The notes beneath the pieces are model-generated. The model made no database searches. It was not told the origin of the DNA and saw only the letters and a list, made by a program, of their open reading frames with translations. Shown here piece after piece: positions 7,658-15,179 of a stretch of DNA of 17,332 nucleotides; position 1 is the stretch's first letter, and every line of letters starts with the position of its first letter. The position numbers and the translations under genes are program-made. Origin of the DNA: Candidatus Dormiibacterota bacterium (lineage in GTDB: Bacteria; Chloroflexota; Dormibacteria; UBA8260; Bog-877); the NCBI GenBank assembly GCA_003164475.1, contig PLTL01000262.1, forward strand, positions 1 to 17,332. Direction: 5' to 3'.

Positions 7658-8314
7658 GTGAACACGGACTCCTCGTCCGAGCAGGTCCCTTCCTGGACGG
7701 CCGTAATGGCGGAGCATCGCGGTCGGCACCGGGAGCACATCGCCGAGGTCGCGATGGAACTGATCGAGGAGCGCGGGCTGGCCGGAGTGTCCATGTCCCT
7801 CCTCGCCGAGCGGGCGGCAATCTCGCGGGCCACGCTCTACCACTACTTTCCGGATCTGGAGCACGTCATGCTCGCTTGGCTGGAGATCCAGGTGAACCGT
7901 TTCACCCAGACCCTCACCGGCCGGGTCTCCCAGATCCCCGGCCCACGGGACCGTCTGCGGGAGATCATCTCTGCCCTCACTGAGTACTTCGCCGGCCAAG
8001 AGCATCGCTTTGGCATCGAGCACATGGGCGGCGAGGGCCTCTCCCCCGCCGCCGCTCGGGCGGTCGCTGGCCAGGCCGCTCCGATCACCGACCTCATCGC
8101 CCACGCCATCACCGACGGGCAGGACCAGGGCCTCTTCCGCCGCGACGCCGATCCCACCATCCACGCGGAGTTGCTCCTGGGGCTGATGGGTGCCATCCGG
8201 CCCCACTTGGTCAGCGGTCGCTACACGGCCACGGCGGCAGCGGACTCAATCACCCAGATGATGGTCAGTGGTATTGGCCTTCTCCCCAGTTCGCCGGACG
8301 CCGGTCGCCCCTAG
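7658..8314 (+). CDS. TetR-family transcriptional regulator
   Basis: A 218-residue one-component repressor. Seen: an N-terminal DNA-binding domain with HREHIAEVAMELIEERGLAG, then the helix-turn-helix LLAERAAISRATLYHYFPD (about 48-66), which contains the TetR hallmark 'S-x-x-T-L-Y-x-Y-F'. Residues 80-210 form the all-helical ligand-binding and dimerisation domain, with no conserved cofactor motif. The start was set at GTG 7658, behind a GGAG about eleven bases upstream; a TTG at 7601 in the same frame would add nineteen residues unlike the family and would run through the proposed operator. An internal ATG at 7706 is a less likely start. It is divergent from the MMPL gene (140 bases between starts), the classic layout in which a TetR protein represses both itself and the exporter until the substrate binds. 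Confidence 0.92.
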   Translation: MNTDSSSEQVPSWTAVMAEHRGRHREHIAEVAMELIEERGLAGVSMSLLAERAAISRATLYHYFPDLEHVMLAWLEIQVNRFTQTLTGRVSQIPGPRDRLREIISALTEYFAGQEHRFGIEHMGGEGLSPAAARAVAGQAAPITDLIAHAITDGQDQGLFRRDADPTIHAELLLGLMGAIRPHLVSGRYTATAAADSITQMMVSGIGLLPSSPDAGRP

Positions 8315-8323
8315 ATCCCCGAG

Positions 8324-8337
8324 GGCGGCGCCCCGCC
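8324..8337 (+). terminator. GC hairpin just after the TetR stop
   Basis: A perfect 5-bp stem GGCGG/CCGCC with a four-base loop starts nine bases after the TAG of the TetR gene. There is no following T-run, so if it ends transcription it is of the U-tract-less kind often proposed for high-GC bacteria; short GC hairpins are also common by chance here. Confidence 0.25.
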
Positions 8338-8726
8338 GGCTCGGCCGGGCCGCAGGATTGGCCGTTGCCCCAGACAACCCTGACCAGGCTGAGGGCCTGC
8401 CCACAAAGTGCCCCAGCTCTTTCATCGTCGGCCCCCGAGCGTCGGCCCCGCACCGCTGGCCCTCAGCTACCACCGGGTTGGGCCGGGGGCCCACCCATGC
8501 CGCTCCCCCATGGCCAGAACCTGATCCCCGAGATCCGGGGATGGTCATTCATCGGCGACCCCGCCACCAGCGCCGCTCCCAAGTGCCTCACCAACCTCCG
8601 TCGCCCCGCATCCGCGGTCGGGGTCCCCGGAGCGCCGCCGCCCCCTCGGCCGGCGGGCGTCACCCAGCCGGTGGCGGCCCTTGGGAGGCTGCTGGGGCAA
8701 CCGACACGCCTCGGCCCGAGGCGGCC
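8338..8726. other. Intergenic stretch without a recognisable gene
   Basis: Both strands were read. Open frames cross this stretch, but their translations are Pro/Arg/Gly-rich and show no domain, and the plus-strand frame that continues into the next gene changes abruptly to protein-like content only at the ATG at 8740. No RNA gene, repeat or mobile-element end was seen. Confidence 0.5.
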
Positions 8727-8732
8727 TAGAGT
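8727..8732 (+). promoter_or_regulatory. Candidate -10 box for a leaderless transcript
   Basis: TAGAGT matches TANNNT and ends seven bases before the ATG at 8740, which has no ribosome binding site. This is the same geometry as at 3192-3197 and places the transcript start at the start codon. No convincing -35 is visible. Confidence 0.45.
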
Positions 8733-8739
8733 TACAGCC

Positions 8740-9171
8740 ATGGGCAGGGCTGAACTGCTGGTGGCCATCCTGATCCTGGTGACACTGATGGTCATCGGCG
8801 TGGCCACGTGGAGCATTGAGCGGCGCTCGGCGGCTGCCGCGCGCCGGGCCGCGGAGCTGGCCAAAGCCGACTCGCAACTCCGCCAGCTGGAGTCGGTGCT
8901 GGTGGTCCTCCTGGAGATGCAGGCCCTCTTCCTCAACCAGCTCGGGCCCAACTTCCCCAGGGGTCCCACTTCTCCGGGGACCATGGAGAGGAAGCGCCTC
9001 CAGCGGGCCCTGACAGCCGAGCTCCAAGGGGCAGACCCGCTCCGGAACAGGATGCCCACCGCCGCTGCGCTGGCCGACACCAAGGATGTGCTGAAGTGGG
9101 CTGAGGAGGACCTGAGACAGTCGATCGCCCAGGTCCTGTTCCTGTTGAGGGCGGTGGTGGACCGCCACTGA
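8740..9171 (+). CDS. Single-pass membrane protein with coiled coil, unknown function
   Basis: A 143-residue protein I do not recognise. Seen: a hydrophobic segment LLVAILILVTLMVIGVATW (about residues 5-23) directly at the N-terminus, followed by an Arg/Ala/Glu/Leu-rich amphipathic stretch (about 27-65, with RRAAELAKADSQLRQLES) that reads as a coiled coil, then a Pro/Gly linker near 67-78 and a second charged helical part to the C-terminus ending in a possible leucine-rich helix. The topology would be a membrane anchor with a cytoplasmic helical domain, as in small scaffold or septum-associated proteins, but nothing specific supports such a role. The frame is open to 8365, but I chose ATG 8740 because protein-like composition begins there and a -10-like box sits at leaderless spacing. 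The long upstream extension is rejected. Confidence 0.65.
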   Translation: MGRAELLVAILILVTLMVIGVATWSIERRSAAAARRAAELAKADSQLRQLESVLVVLLEMQALFLNQLGPNFPRGPTSPGTMERKRLQRALTAELQGADPLRNRMPTAAALADTKDVLKWAEEDLRQSIAQVLFLLRAVVDRH

Positions 9172-9645
9172 GGCTCGCCTCGGGGGACGCGAGCAGAAGT
9201 CGCTCCCGCTCGGCCGCTCCCGTTAGCAGTCCCCTCTGGCTCTGGGCCACCAGCCTGACTCGATGAGGGCCGGCCCGGTCTCCTTGGCCGTTGTCTTGAT
9301 TGACGTTCTCCCGGACGAGCGTCAGCCGCACAATCGTCCCGGCCCCACGGACCGACGCGGTCCTGGACGCCTTGGAGGCGGCCATCTGAGGCCGTGATCG
9401 AGAGGGCTGACGGGTACTGGTCGGCCATCCCCATCAACAGGTCCCGCACCTGGTGATTGGGGCCGCCAAGGTCTGATCAAGCCGGGGGCAGCGGCCTCGA
9501 TGGATCCGCGTACGAGGGAAGGGGCACCGCACCCGCTGCTCCGGGCAGCGTTGGTTCGCGGAGGCAGTCCGGCCTCTTGGCCACCCGGGCCTCGGCGCCG
9601 GGAGGTCAGAGCATCTCCGTCCCGACTACCTTCCGCGGGTCACCC
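9172..9645. other. Intergenic stretch without a recognisable gene
   Basis: About 470 bases between the membrane coiled-coil gene and the YceI gene. Open frames are present on both strands, and a minus-strand reading around 9270-9440 has a mixed hydrophilic composition that might be a gene relic, but I could not match it to any family or find a ribosome binding site for it. No RNA or repeat was seen. Confidence 0.45.
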
Positions 9646-9651
9646 TAGAGT
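9646..9651 (+). promoter_or_regulatory. Candidate -10 box before the YceI gene
   Basis: TAGAGT, identical to the box at 8727, ends eleven bases before the ATG at 9663, implying a 5' leader of only a few bases. The ATG has no purine-rich ribosome binding site at normal spacing. Confidence 0.35.
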
Positions 9652-9662
9652 GGAATCTCGCA

Positions 9663-10400
9663 ATGAGGAGTCAGGAGAACGAGCAGCCGGCTGGCAAGGG
9701 CAGGTCCCGGTGGCGGCACTGGAGGTGGTGGCTGGCAGGTGCAGTGGCGCTGGTTCTCTGTGTGACCGTGATCGGTCCCTTTGTGTTCCTGCACTTCATC
9801 GAGGGCCCGGCGCCCCAGCCGCTCTCCATCCACACCGCACACCACGGTGCTTCCTCGTCACCGGCTCCCTCGGCCGCCATCGCCGGCGGCACCTACACGG
9901 TGGCAGCCGGCTCGGAAGCGGAATACCGTGTCGCCGAGATCCTCTTCGGCCAGAGCGCGACTGCGGTCGGCAAGACCAGCAGCATCAGCGGCTCGATGAC
10001 CCTGGGGACCACCACCGTGACCGCCGCGCACTTCACCGTGCCGCTGGCCACGGTGGTCAGCAACGAGTCACTTCGCGACGATCAGTTCCGAAGCCGGATC
10101 ATGGACGTGACCCAATACCCGGACGCCGTGTTCACCCTGACCAACCCCATCCACCTCGGGCGCATCCCCACCCGCGACACGGTGATCACCGTGGATGCCA
10201 CCGGCACCCTGAGGATGCATGGGGTGACCCGGTCTGTCACCTTCCCGATTGAGGCCGAGATCGTCGGGACCGAGATCGAGGTGAGCGGGTCGATCCCGAT
10301 CACGTTCGCGGATTGGGCTATAGAGAACCCGAGCGGGGGCCCGGCCCAGGTTGGCAGCTCCGGGACGATGGAGTTCCTCCTCTACCTGTCCCGGTCCTAG
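9663..10400 (+). CDS. YceI-family protein with N-terminal membrane anchor
   Basis: A 245-residue protein: a basic cytoplasmic N-terminus (1-21), one transmembrane helix (about 22-44), a Ser/Pro/Ala/His linker (45-72), then a YceI lipocalin-like beta barrel (about 74-243). Seen in the barrel: GTYTVAAGSEAEYRV at its start, then 'G-K-T-S-S-I-S-G-S-M-T-L', NESLRDDQFRSRIMDVTQYP (the family's conserved D-x-x-x-R-x-x-x-x-x-F/M-D-V-x-x-Y-P helix), AVFTLTNPI, and TGTLRMHGVTRSVTFPIEAE, the most conserved YceI strand. YceI proteins bind isoprenoid or other amphiphilic molecules outside the cytoplasm, and the anchor here fits an extracytoplasmic barrel. The specific ligand is unknown. No cytochrome b561 gene, a frequent YceI partner, is nearby. 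Confidence 0.93.
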   Translation: MRSQENEQPAGKGRSRWRHWRWWLAGAVALVLCVTVIGPFVFLHFIEGPAPQPLSIHTAHHGASSSPAPSAAIAGGTYTVAAGSEAEYRVAEILFGQSATAVGKTSSISGSMTLGTTTVTAAHFTVPLATVVSNESLRDDQFRSRIMDVTQYPDAVFTLTNPIHLGRIPTRDTVITVDATGTLRMHGVTRSVTFPIEAEIVGTEIEVSGSIPITFADWAIENPSGGPAQVGSSGTMEFLLYLSRS

Positions 10401-10518
10401 ACCGGCTGGGCCCCACCCCCCAGGAAGCGCTCGAGCGGCCCGCATACTCATCCCAGCGCAACCGCCGCGGCGAGCGATGTGGCTTGGCTGGGCGGAGGCC
10501 TAGAGAGGAGGACCGCGG

Positions 10519-10980
10519 TTGAGGTGGACGGGGCCGGAAGGGTACTGGGCCAGCGACGAGCCCGAGCTGGTCGATGTCCCGCGGGTGCACGCGTGGCTAA
10601 GCCGGGAGTCCTACTGGGCCCAGGGTCGCCCAGAAGCCGTGGTCGCCAAGTCAATCGAGCATTCGCTGGTCGTCGGTCTCTACTCCGCCGGCGGCGAGCA
10701 GGTTGGATTCGCGAGGTTCGTCACCGACTACGCGACCTTCGCCTGGCTCTGCGACGTGTTCGTGGAATCTGCGCATCAAGGCCGTGGGCTGGGCAGCTTC
10801 CTCGTTGAGGCTGCCATCAACCACCCGGCGCTGGGAGGGGTCCGGCAGGTCCTCGCGGCCAAACCTGGCCGCACCCTGTACGCACGGCAGGGCTTCGCCC
10901 CACTGGCCCACCCGGAACGGTGGATGGAACGCTCCGCAGGGCCGCCCCGGGCGGCCGATGGTTCCCATTCCCTGTCGTAG
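10519..10980 (+). CDS. GNAT-family N-acetyltransferase
   Basis: A 153-residue acetyl-CoA-dependent acetyltransferase. Seen: DVFVESAHQGRGLGSFLVEA (about 79-98) is GNAT motif A, with the pyrophosphate-binding Q-G-R-G-L-G at 87-92; before it VGFARFVTDYATFAWL forms the preceding beta strands, and after it LYARQGFAPL is the motif B 'Y-x-x-x-G-F' segment. The length is a single compact GNAT domain, so it is complete. The TTG at 10519 is well supported as the start: an in-frame TAG at 10501-10503 excludes a longer protein, and a strong GAGGAGG site (10505-10511) sits seven bases upstream. The acceptor substrate is unknown. The methyltransferase gene follows 72 bases downstream on the same strand and could be cotranscribed. 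Confidence 0.93.
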   Translation: MRWTGPEGYWASDEPELVDVPRVHAWLSRESYWAQGRPEAVVAKSIEHSLVVGLYSAGGEQVGFARFVTDYATFAWLCDVFVESAHQGRGLGSFLVEAAINHPALGGVRQVLAAKPGRTLYARQGFAPLAHPERWMERSAGPPRAADGSHSLS

Positions 10981-11052
10981 GCGAAACCGGAACCTGAACG
11001 CCGGGGAGTCTTGCAGTCCCACGAGCCGGCGGGTCCGTGATGTAATCGAGAA

Positions 11053-11958
11053 GTGCCCCGACTCTCGCGAGGTGCCCTGTCGGCGGCGACGCGCCGCCTC
11101 GCCGCCGCAGGCTGCGTCGCTCCCGAGGAGGAGGCCGCGGAGCTCGCGGCGGCCGCTCGGGACGATGAGACGTCCCTGGCAGCGTTGGTGGAGCGACGAA
11201 CCACCGGCGAGCCTCTGGCGTGGATCACCGGGTCAGTGGTCTTCTGCGGATGTTCGGTGACCATGACCCCCGGCGTGTTCGTCCCGCGGTGGCAGAGCGA
11301 GCCGTTGGCGGAACGGGCCGCGGAGCTGCTCCCGCCCGATGGCCGGGCGATCGATCTCGGCACCGGCAGCGGCGCGATAGCGTGCGTGCTTCTCGACCGC
11401 CGCCCTCAGGCCTCGGTCCTCGGTACCGAACGCGATCCCATTGCGGCCCGGTGCGCGCGACGGAATGGTGTCCTCGTCGCGGAAGGAGACCTCTTCGAGG
11501 CCGTGCCGACGGCCTGGAGGGGGACGGTCGACGTGATCGTCGCCGTGCTTCCCTACGTCCCGACCCGCGAGATCGCGTACCTCCCCCGGGACGTGCCCGC
11601 CTTCGAGCCGATCTCCGCCCTCGACGGGGGCGACGACGGCCTCTTCGTGGTCCGGCGGGCCGTGAACCAGGCCCGCGAGTGGCTTCGCGAGGGTGGGCAC
11701 GTGCTCTTCGAGGTCGGCGGGGATCAGCCCTCCCAGCTCATCCCACTGCTGGAGACGGCGGGATTCGGCACCGTCCGCGTCGCCTCCGACGCGGAGGGAG
11801 ACCCGAGAGGGGTCGAGGCAGTCGCGCTGCCGCGGCCACCCTCAGCTCGCGACTCAGGCTGTCCAGGTCCTCCCCGCGGAGCGCCCGCAGCACCACCTCC
11901 ATCTTCCGTCGGAAAGACCAGCGGCCACGGTCGCCGGACCCGCCACCCTCCCTGCTGA
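11053..11958 (+). CDS. PrmC/HemK-like protein N5-glutamine methyltransferase, variant active site
   Basis: A 301-residue class I SAM-dependent methyltransferase of the PrmC/HemK group, which methylates glutamine in release factors. Seen: a helical N-terminal domain (1-60) with GEPLAWITG, the usual substrate-docking segment; PGVFVPRWQSEPLAERA (73-89); SAM motif I DLGTGSGAIACVL (101-113); and ALDGGDDGLFVVRRAV (189-204), typical of the family. The catalytic N-P-P-Y loop is instead AVLPYVP (164-170): actinobacterial relatives often read ANVPYVP, so the substrate-binding Asn is Val165 here. Activity on glutamine is therefore doubtful. The ~45 C-terminal residues after VEAVALP are Pro/Ser/Gly-rich and look like an appended tail. 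The GTG at 11053 has no good ribosome binding site; TGTAAT six bases upstream may be a leaderless -10. Confidence 0.85.
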   Translation: MPRLSRGALSAATRRLAAAGCVAPEEEAAELAAAARDDETSLAALVERRTTGEPLAWITGSVVFCGCSVTMTPGVFVPRWQSEPLAERAAELLPPDGRAIDLGTGSGAIACVLLDRRPQASVLGTERDPIAARCARRNGVLVAEGDLFEAVPTAWRGTVDVIVAVLPYVPTREIAYLPRDVPAFEPISALDGGDDGLFVVRRAVNQAREWLREGGHVLFEVGGDQPSQLIPLLETAGFGTVRVASDAEGDPRGVEAVALPRPPSARDSGCPGPPRGAPAAPPPSSVGKTSGHGRRTRHPPC

Positions 11959-12289
11959 GCCCGCTCCGCCTGTTGGTCACCTGGCCACCTCCTGGTTGAC
12001 CCCTTCATCTTCCCCACCAGGTGTCCACACCATTCGTGGGCCAGGGGATCACCCACCTCCCCTACCGAGTATTGAAATAGCCGGGGCTGGCAGCCCTCCC
12101 CCGCCTGGCGTCGACGTCGGGCCGGTGCATCCGGAGGACAGAGTTCCGGGCCTGCTCTAGGAGGGGTCGTGCGGAACCAGTTCCTTCTGGGCGGCCGGGG
12201 CAGCCGCCTCGCCGGACGAGGGTGGTGAAAGGGTGAGGATCACCCCGATCCCGGATCGCCCCCGGTGCGGGATCCACGGCGACCTGCCG
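11959..12289. other. Gap between methyltransferase and kinase remnant
   Basis: About 330 bases without a supportable gene. Pro-rich frames cross it on both strands. Part may be further decayed sequence downstream of the kinase, but no family signature is left. No terminator with a T-run was seen. Confidence 0.4.
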
Positions 12290-13489
12290 GACCCGGCTGC
12301 CGTGGGCAGTGAGCCACACCGGGCGGGCAGCCTTTCGGGAGAGGTCGGAGGAGCCGACGAAGCCATCGCCGGGGCCGCGCTGTCCAGCCGGCGGCGACCG
12401 GTCGCCCCCACCCCAGCTCAGCCTGCCAGGCGACCCACCCGGCGGCCGATGGGACGAGCTCGGCAACGTGGCTGAGGTGCTCACCAAGGTACGTGGCGTT
12501 GCCCCGGACGAGGCTGAGCAGCAGGTCCTCGCGCGTGGTCTCGAGGATCAGCTCGCTGCAGGGGATCCGGCGGAGCCAGTCCAGCGCCGCCCCGCCGGCA
12601 TTCAGCACGAAGAAGGTGAGCCAGCGCCCCGGGACCACGTGGCCGTGGACGTTGAAGTCAGGTGAGGCAGCCGGGCGGTCAGTGCAGACGTTGGCCATGT
12701 CACATGTCCCGCTGATGATGTTGATGTCGCCGGGCTCCGTCAGGCCTCCCGACAGCGCAGCCAGCTCCGCGTCGTTGCCCCCGCAGAGCACCGAGCAACC
12801 ACTGGGCACTCCGAGCTCGTCGGCGACCACGGGCAGGACACGGCCGACCCGCTCGTGCGAGTGCATGAGATGGGGCAGCTTGGCTTCGGGGATGCCGGCA
12901 AGGCCGAGGATCGACCGGTTCCAGGTCAGGTCGTTGGAGACGGTGTTGTAGAGACCGGTCATGGAGCTGGTCAACGCGTCGATCGCCCAACGGCCCGTCA
13001 TGCGCTTGACGAGATAGGTGTTGCAGTGACCGAACTTCGCGGCCGCGGTCCAGACCTCTGGCTGCTCGTCCCGGAACCAGAGGATGGAAGACAGCGACGA
13101 GCCGCCCGAGACGGGAAGATTGCACGGCTCGGTGAGGACCCGCCTCTCCCCGACAAGGCCGCGGATGGCGCCCGACTGCACCTACGACCGGCCATCAAGG
13201 AACAGCACGGCCGGCGCGAGCGCGGTTGCGTCTGCGGCCATCGGGGTGAGCCCGGGTGTAGTGACAGACGGGGACAGGACTCCGACTCCGGCTAGGTCGG
13301 CTGACACCTCGGCGCCGCACTCGCAGGGCGCCCACCACCAAGCCTGGGGTAAATGTCCGCCTTGACGCGGTTATAGATGTGAGGCGCGTAGGCCCGCTGG
13401 GCCTCGGCGCGCCTGTCGAGTTGGGGACCGAATACTCCAATCTTGAGCGCGCTGGTCCCGACGTCGATGGCCAGAATGTCGCTGCTCAC
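12290..13489 (-). pseudogene. FGGY-family carbohydrate kinase, broken
   Basis: The N-terminus is clear: from GTG 13489 the protein reads MSSDILAIDVGTSALKIGVF, the FGGY ATPase phosphate-binding strand-turn. At about 13340 the frame shifts by one; the new frame gives WWWAPCECGAEVSADLAGVG then LSPSVTTPGLTPMAADATAL and VLFLDGRS, hits an in-frame TAG (13182-13184), and resumes as AIRGLVGERRVLTEPCNLPV, then FGHCNTYLVKRMTGRWAIDA and CGGNDAELAALSGGLTEPGD. After NAGGAALDWLRRIPCSEL the text jumps to ETTREDLLLSLVRGNATYLG, so a segment of the second domain appears deleted, and near 12440 another shift is likely (ARPVWLT in a different frame). It would have phosphorylated a sugar or sugar acid; it should not make a working kinase. 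It overlaps the aldolase stop by four bases with GGAGG just upstream, showing former translational coupling. The 3' boundary is approximate. Confidence 0.8.
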
Positions 13490-14355
13490 GCGAGGAGCCC
13501 CTCCGCGGCGAGGGCCGCTCTCAGGACCTCGACCTGCGCCGGCTCCAGCGGGAGCAGAGGGCGGCGCGGGATGCCGCCCCGCAACCCGGCGAGGGTCATC
13601 GCCGCCTTCACGCCCGACACCCCGCGCCCACCGTCGATGGCCGCATTGATGCGATTGACCCGATCCTGCAGAGCGACGCCGTTCACCTGGTCGCGAGCCT
13701 GCCCGTAGCGGAACAGCTGGAGGGCGAGCTGAGGGAAGGAGTTGGCCAGCGACACCGTGCCTCCAGGTGAGCCGCCCAGCATGGCCCGAAAGAGGAAGGT
13801 AGCTGAGCCAGCCAGGACCTGGAACCGCGGGCTCTGGAAGGCCAGGAAGGCCTCGATGCCGCTCGAGGCGCTGTCCTTGAGCCCCACGATGTTGGGATGG
13901 GCCGCCAGGCGCCTGACCAAGTCCGGGCTCAGCGTGATGCCGCAGAACTTGGGGGCGTTGTAGAGAAGCAGGGGGATTCGGGCCCGGTCGGCCAGCGACG
14001 AGAAGTACCGGTACAGAACCTCGTCCGTCATTTGCGCCCGGAAGTAGCCCGGCGGCAGCACGAGTCCAAAGTCCGCTCCAAGGTCCGACACGGAGTCAAG
14101 GAAGTGCTCAGCCTCGCGCTCCCCGTCATATGCAGCGCCAGCCAGGACCACCTGCCCAGGTCCCTTGCAGCGCACAACATCGTCGAGGACGCTCAGCTTC
14201 TCGTCTTCCGCCAAGCTCCGGTTCTCGCCGTTGGACCCCAGCGCAAGATAGCCGCGGATCCCGCTCTTCGCGTAGCGCTCGAGGTTGAACCGCAGGGCCT
14301 GGTGATCGACATCCTCGTTCGGCGCGAAGGGCGTGCTGATCGGCGCGAACACCAC
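13486..14355 (-). CDS. DapA-family (dihydrodipicolinate synthase-like) aldolase/lyase
   Basis: A TIM-barrel class I aldolase of the DHDPS/N-acetylneuraminate lyase family, 289 residues from the start chosen. Seen: FAPISTPFAPNEDVD at the N-terminus, GYLALGSNGENRSLAEDE (35-52), PLLLYNAPKFCGI with Tyr132, and NIVGLKDSASSG with the Schiff-base Lys160. The G-T-T-G-E motif of true DapA is G-S-N-G-E (40-44), so lysine biosynthesis is unlikely; cleavage or dehydration of a 2-keto sugar acid fits better and suits the sugar kinase gene that overlaps its stop by four bases. The reading frame extends to 14646, but the extra N-terminal ~97 residues are not family-like, so a GTG at 14355 was taken as the start. 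It has no clear ribosome binding site, so the natural 5' end may have been damaged. Confidence 0.82.
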   Translation of the reverse strand: MVFAPISTPFAPNEDVDHQALRFNLERYAKSGIRGYLALGSNGENRSLAEDEKLSVLDDVVRCKGPGQVVLAGAAYDGEREAEHFLDSVSDLGADFGLVLPPGYFRAQMTDEVLYRYFSSLADRARIPLLLYNAPKFCGITLSPDLVRRLAAHPNIVGLKDSASSGIEAFLAFQSPRFQVLAGSATFLFRAMLGGSPGGTVSLANSFPQLALQLFRYGQARDQVNGVALQDRVNRINAAIDGGRGVSGVKAAMTLAGLRGGIPRRPLLPLEPAQVEVLRAALAAEGLLA

Positions 14356-14980
14356 GGCCAGACCAGCAAAGCCGCGGCTGCGGAGCCAGGGCTGAGCCTT
14401 CGCCCCGGAGACGGTGAACCATAGGAAAGGGATTGCCGCGAGCAGCAGTGCCCATCCCCAGATGGATGAACACGACGTACGCCCTTCTCCAGGCCCGCCT
14501 GATCTCGGCCAATCTGGCATCGACGTCCGCGAGCCGCACTTCGCTCCTCCGGCCCCGCCTCTTCGACATCCTGCCCAATGGTATGGAGCGCAGGATGCAC
14601 GGGCATCGCGCAGCTGGGGCGGAAGCGGCGGGTTGCCCCCGGCCACGGCTGACCGGTGCCCCCGGGATCACGCCGGAGTTGCGGGAGCCTGAGCGTCGCG
14701 TCGCGGGTGACGCCCTTGCCAGAACCCTGCCAGGAGACTACGCGCCTGTCGGTACTGCGGCGCACACCGGGTTTCCCCTGGCGACCCTGGGAAGGCTCCG
14801 CAGGGACTCTGAACGGGGGTTGAGGCGCGACGCGATCCTGCAGGGGGCAAGGTCAGGGCTGCGCCGGCTCCGACGACGACCTTCTGGTGGCGCTATGGCG
14901 GGCAACGCGGCGGGCAAACCGCCTACCCGGTGCCTCGCCAGCGCGGACCTCAGACCCCGGCGTTAGATCAGACGGAAGAT
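14356..14980. other. Gene-poor stretch with a possible frameshifted small membrane protein
   Basis: On the minus strand, a frame from ATG (about 14573) gives MSKRRGRRSEVRLADVDARL then EIRRAWRRAYVVFI, and after a one-base shift near 14460 the adjacent frame gives WGWALLLAAIPFLWFTVSG, a clean transmembrane helix. Read together these resemble one small charged, single-pass membrane protein, now out of frame and run into the aldolase reading frame. I do not recognise it. The rest (14650-14980) holds no supportable gene. Confidence 0.3.
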
Positions 14981-15026
14981 CCGGCGGGGAGATGCGAACT
15001 CCCGGCCCGCGGCCTACAGAGCCGGT
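14981..15026 (-). other. 3'-half tRNA-like fold (degenerate)
   Basis: Read on the minus strand, from an anticodon-like hairpin CCGGC-TCTGTAG-GCCGC (four of five pairs; loop near 15014-15020) there follow a five-base variable region, a perfect T-stem GGGAG/CTCCC enclosing TTCGCAT (14987-15003), and seven bases in acceptor position. The spacing equals that of a tRNA 3' half. The 5' half, D-arm and acceptor pairing are missing, T-loop position 58 is C instead of A, and the base before the anticodon is C instead of U. It could be a tRNA relic, an attachment-site scar, or chance. Confidence 0.25.
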
Positions 15027-15179
15027 GGACCGATTCGCTTCGTGGCCGACTCCAGCGGCCCTAGCTTGGTAGCCGTCCTACCCTCGGGGGCTGCACGTTG
15101 CGCGCACACCGCGCAGGGGGATCGAACTGGGAGCAGGGCGCCTATCCCGGCGCATGGCCGAGCTGCCAGCCACGGTCTA

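Noticed and set aside
8463..9449. Long minus-strand frames opposite the coiled-coil gene
   Set aside because: Compositions rich in Arg/Ser/Pro without motifs and no ribosome binding site; antisense to the protein-like plus-strand frame.
9500..10252. A 250-codon plus-strand frame overlapping YceI
   Set aside because: It is out of frame with the unmistakable YceI barrel and encodes Arg/His/Pro-rich text.
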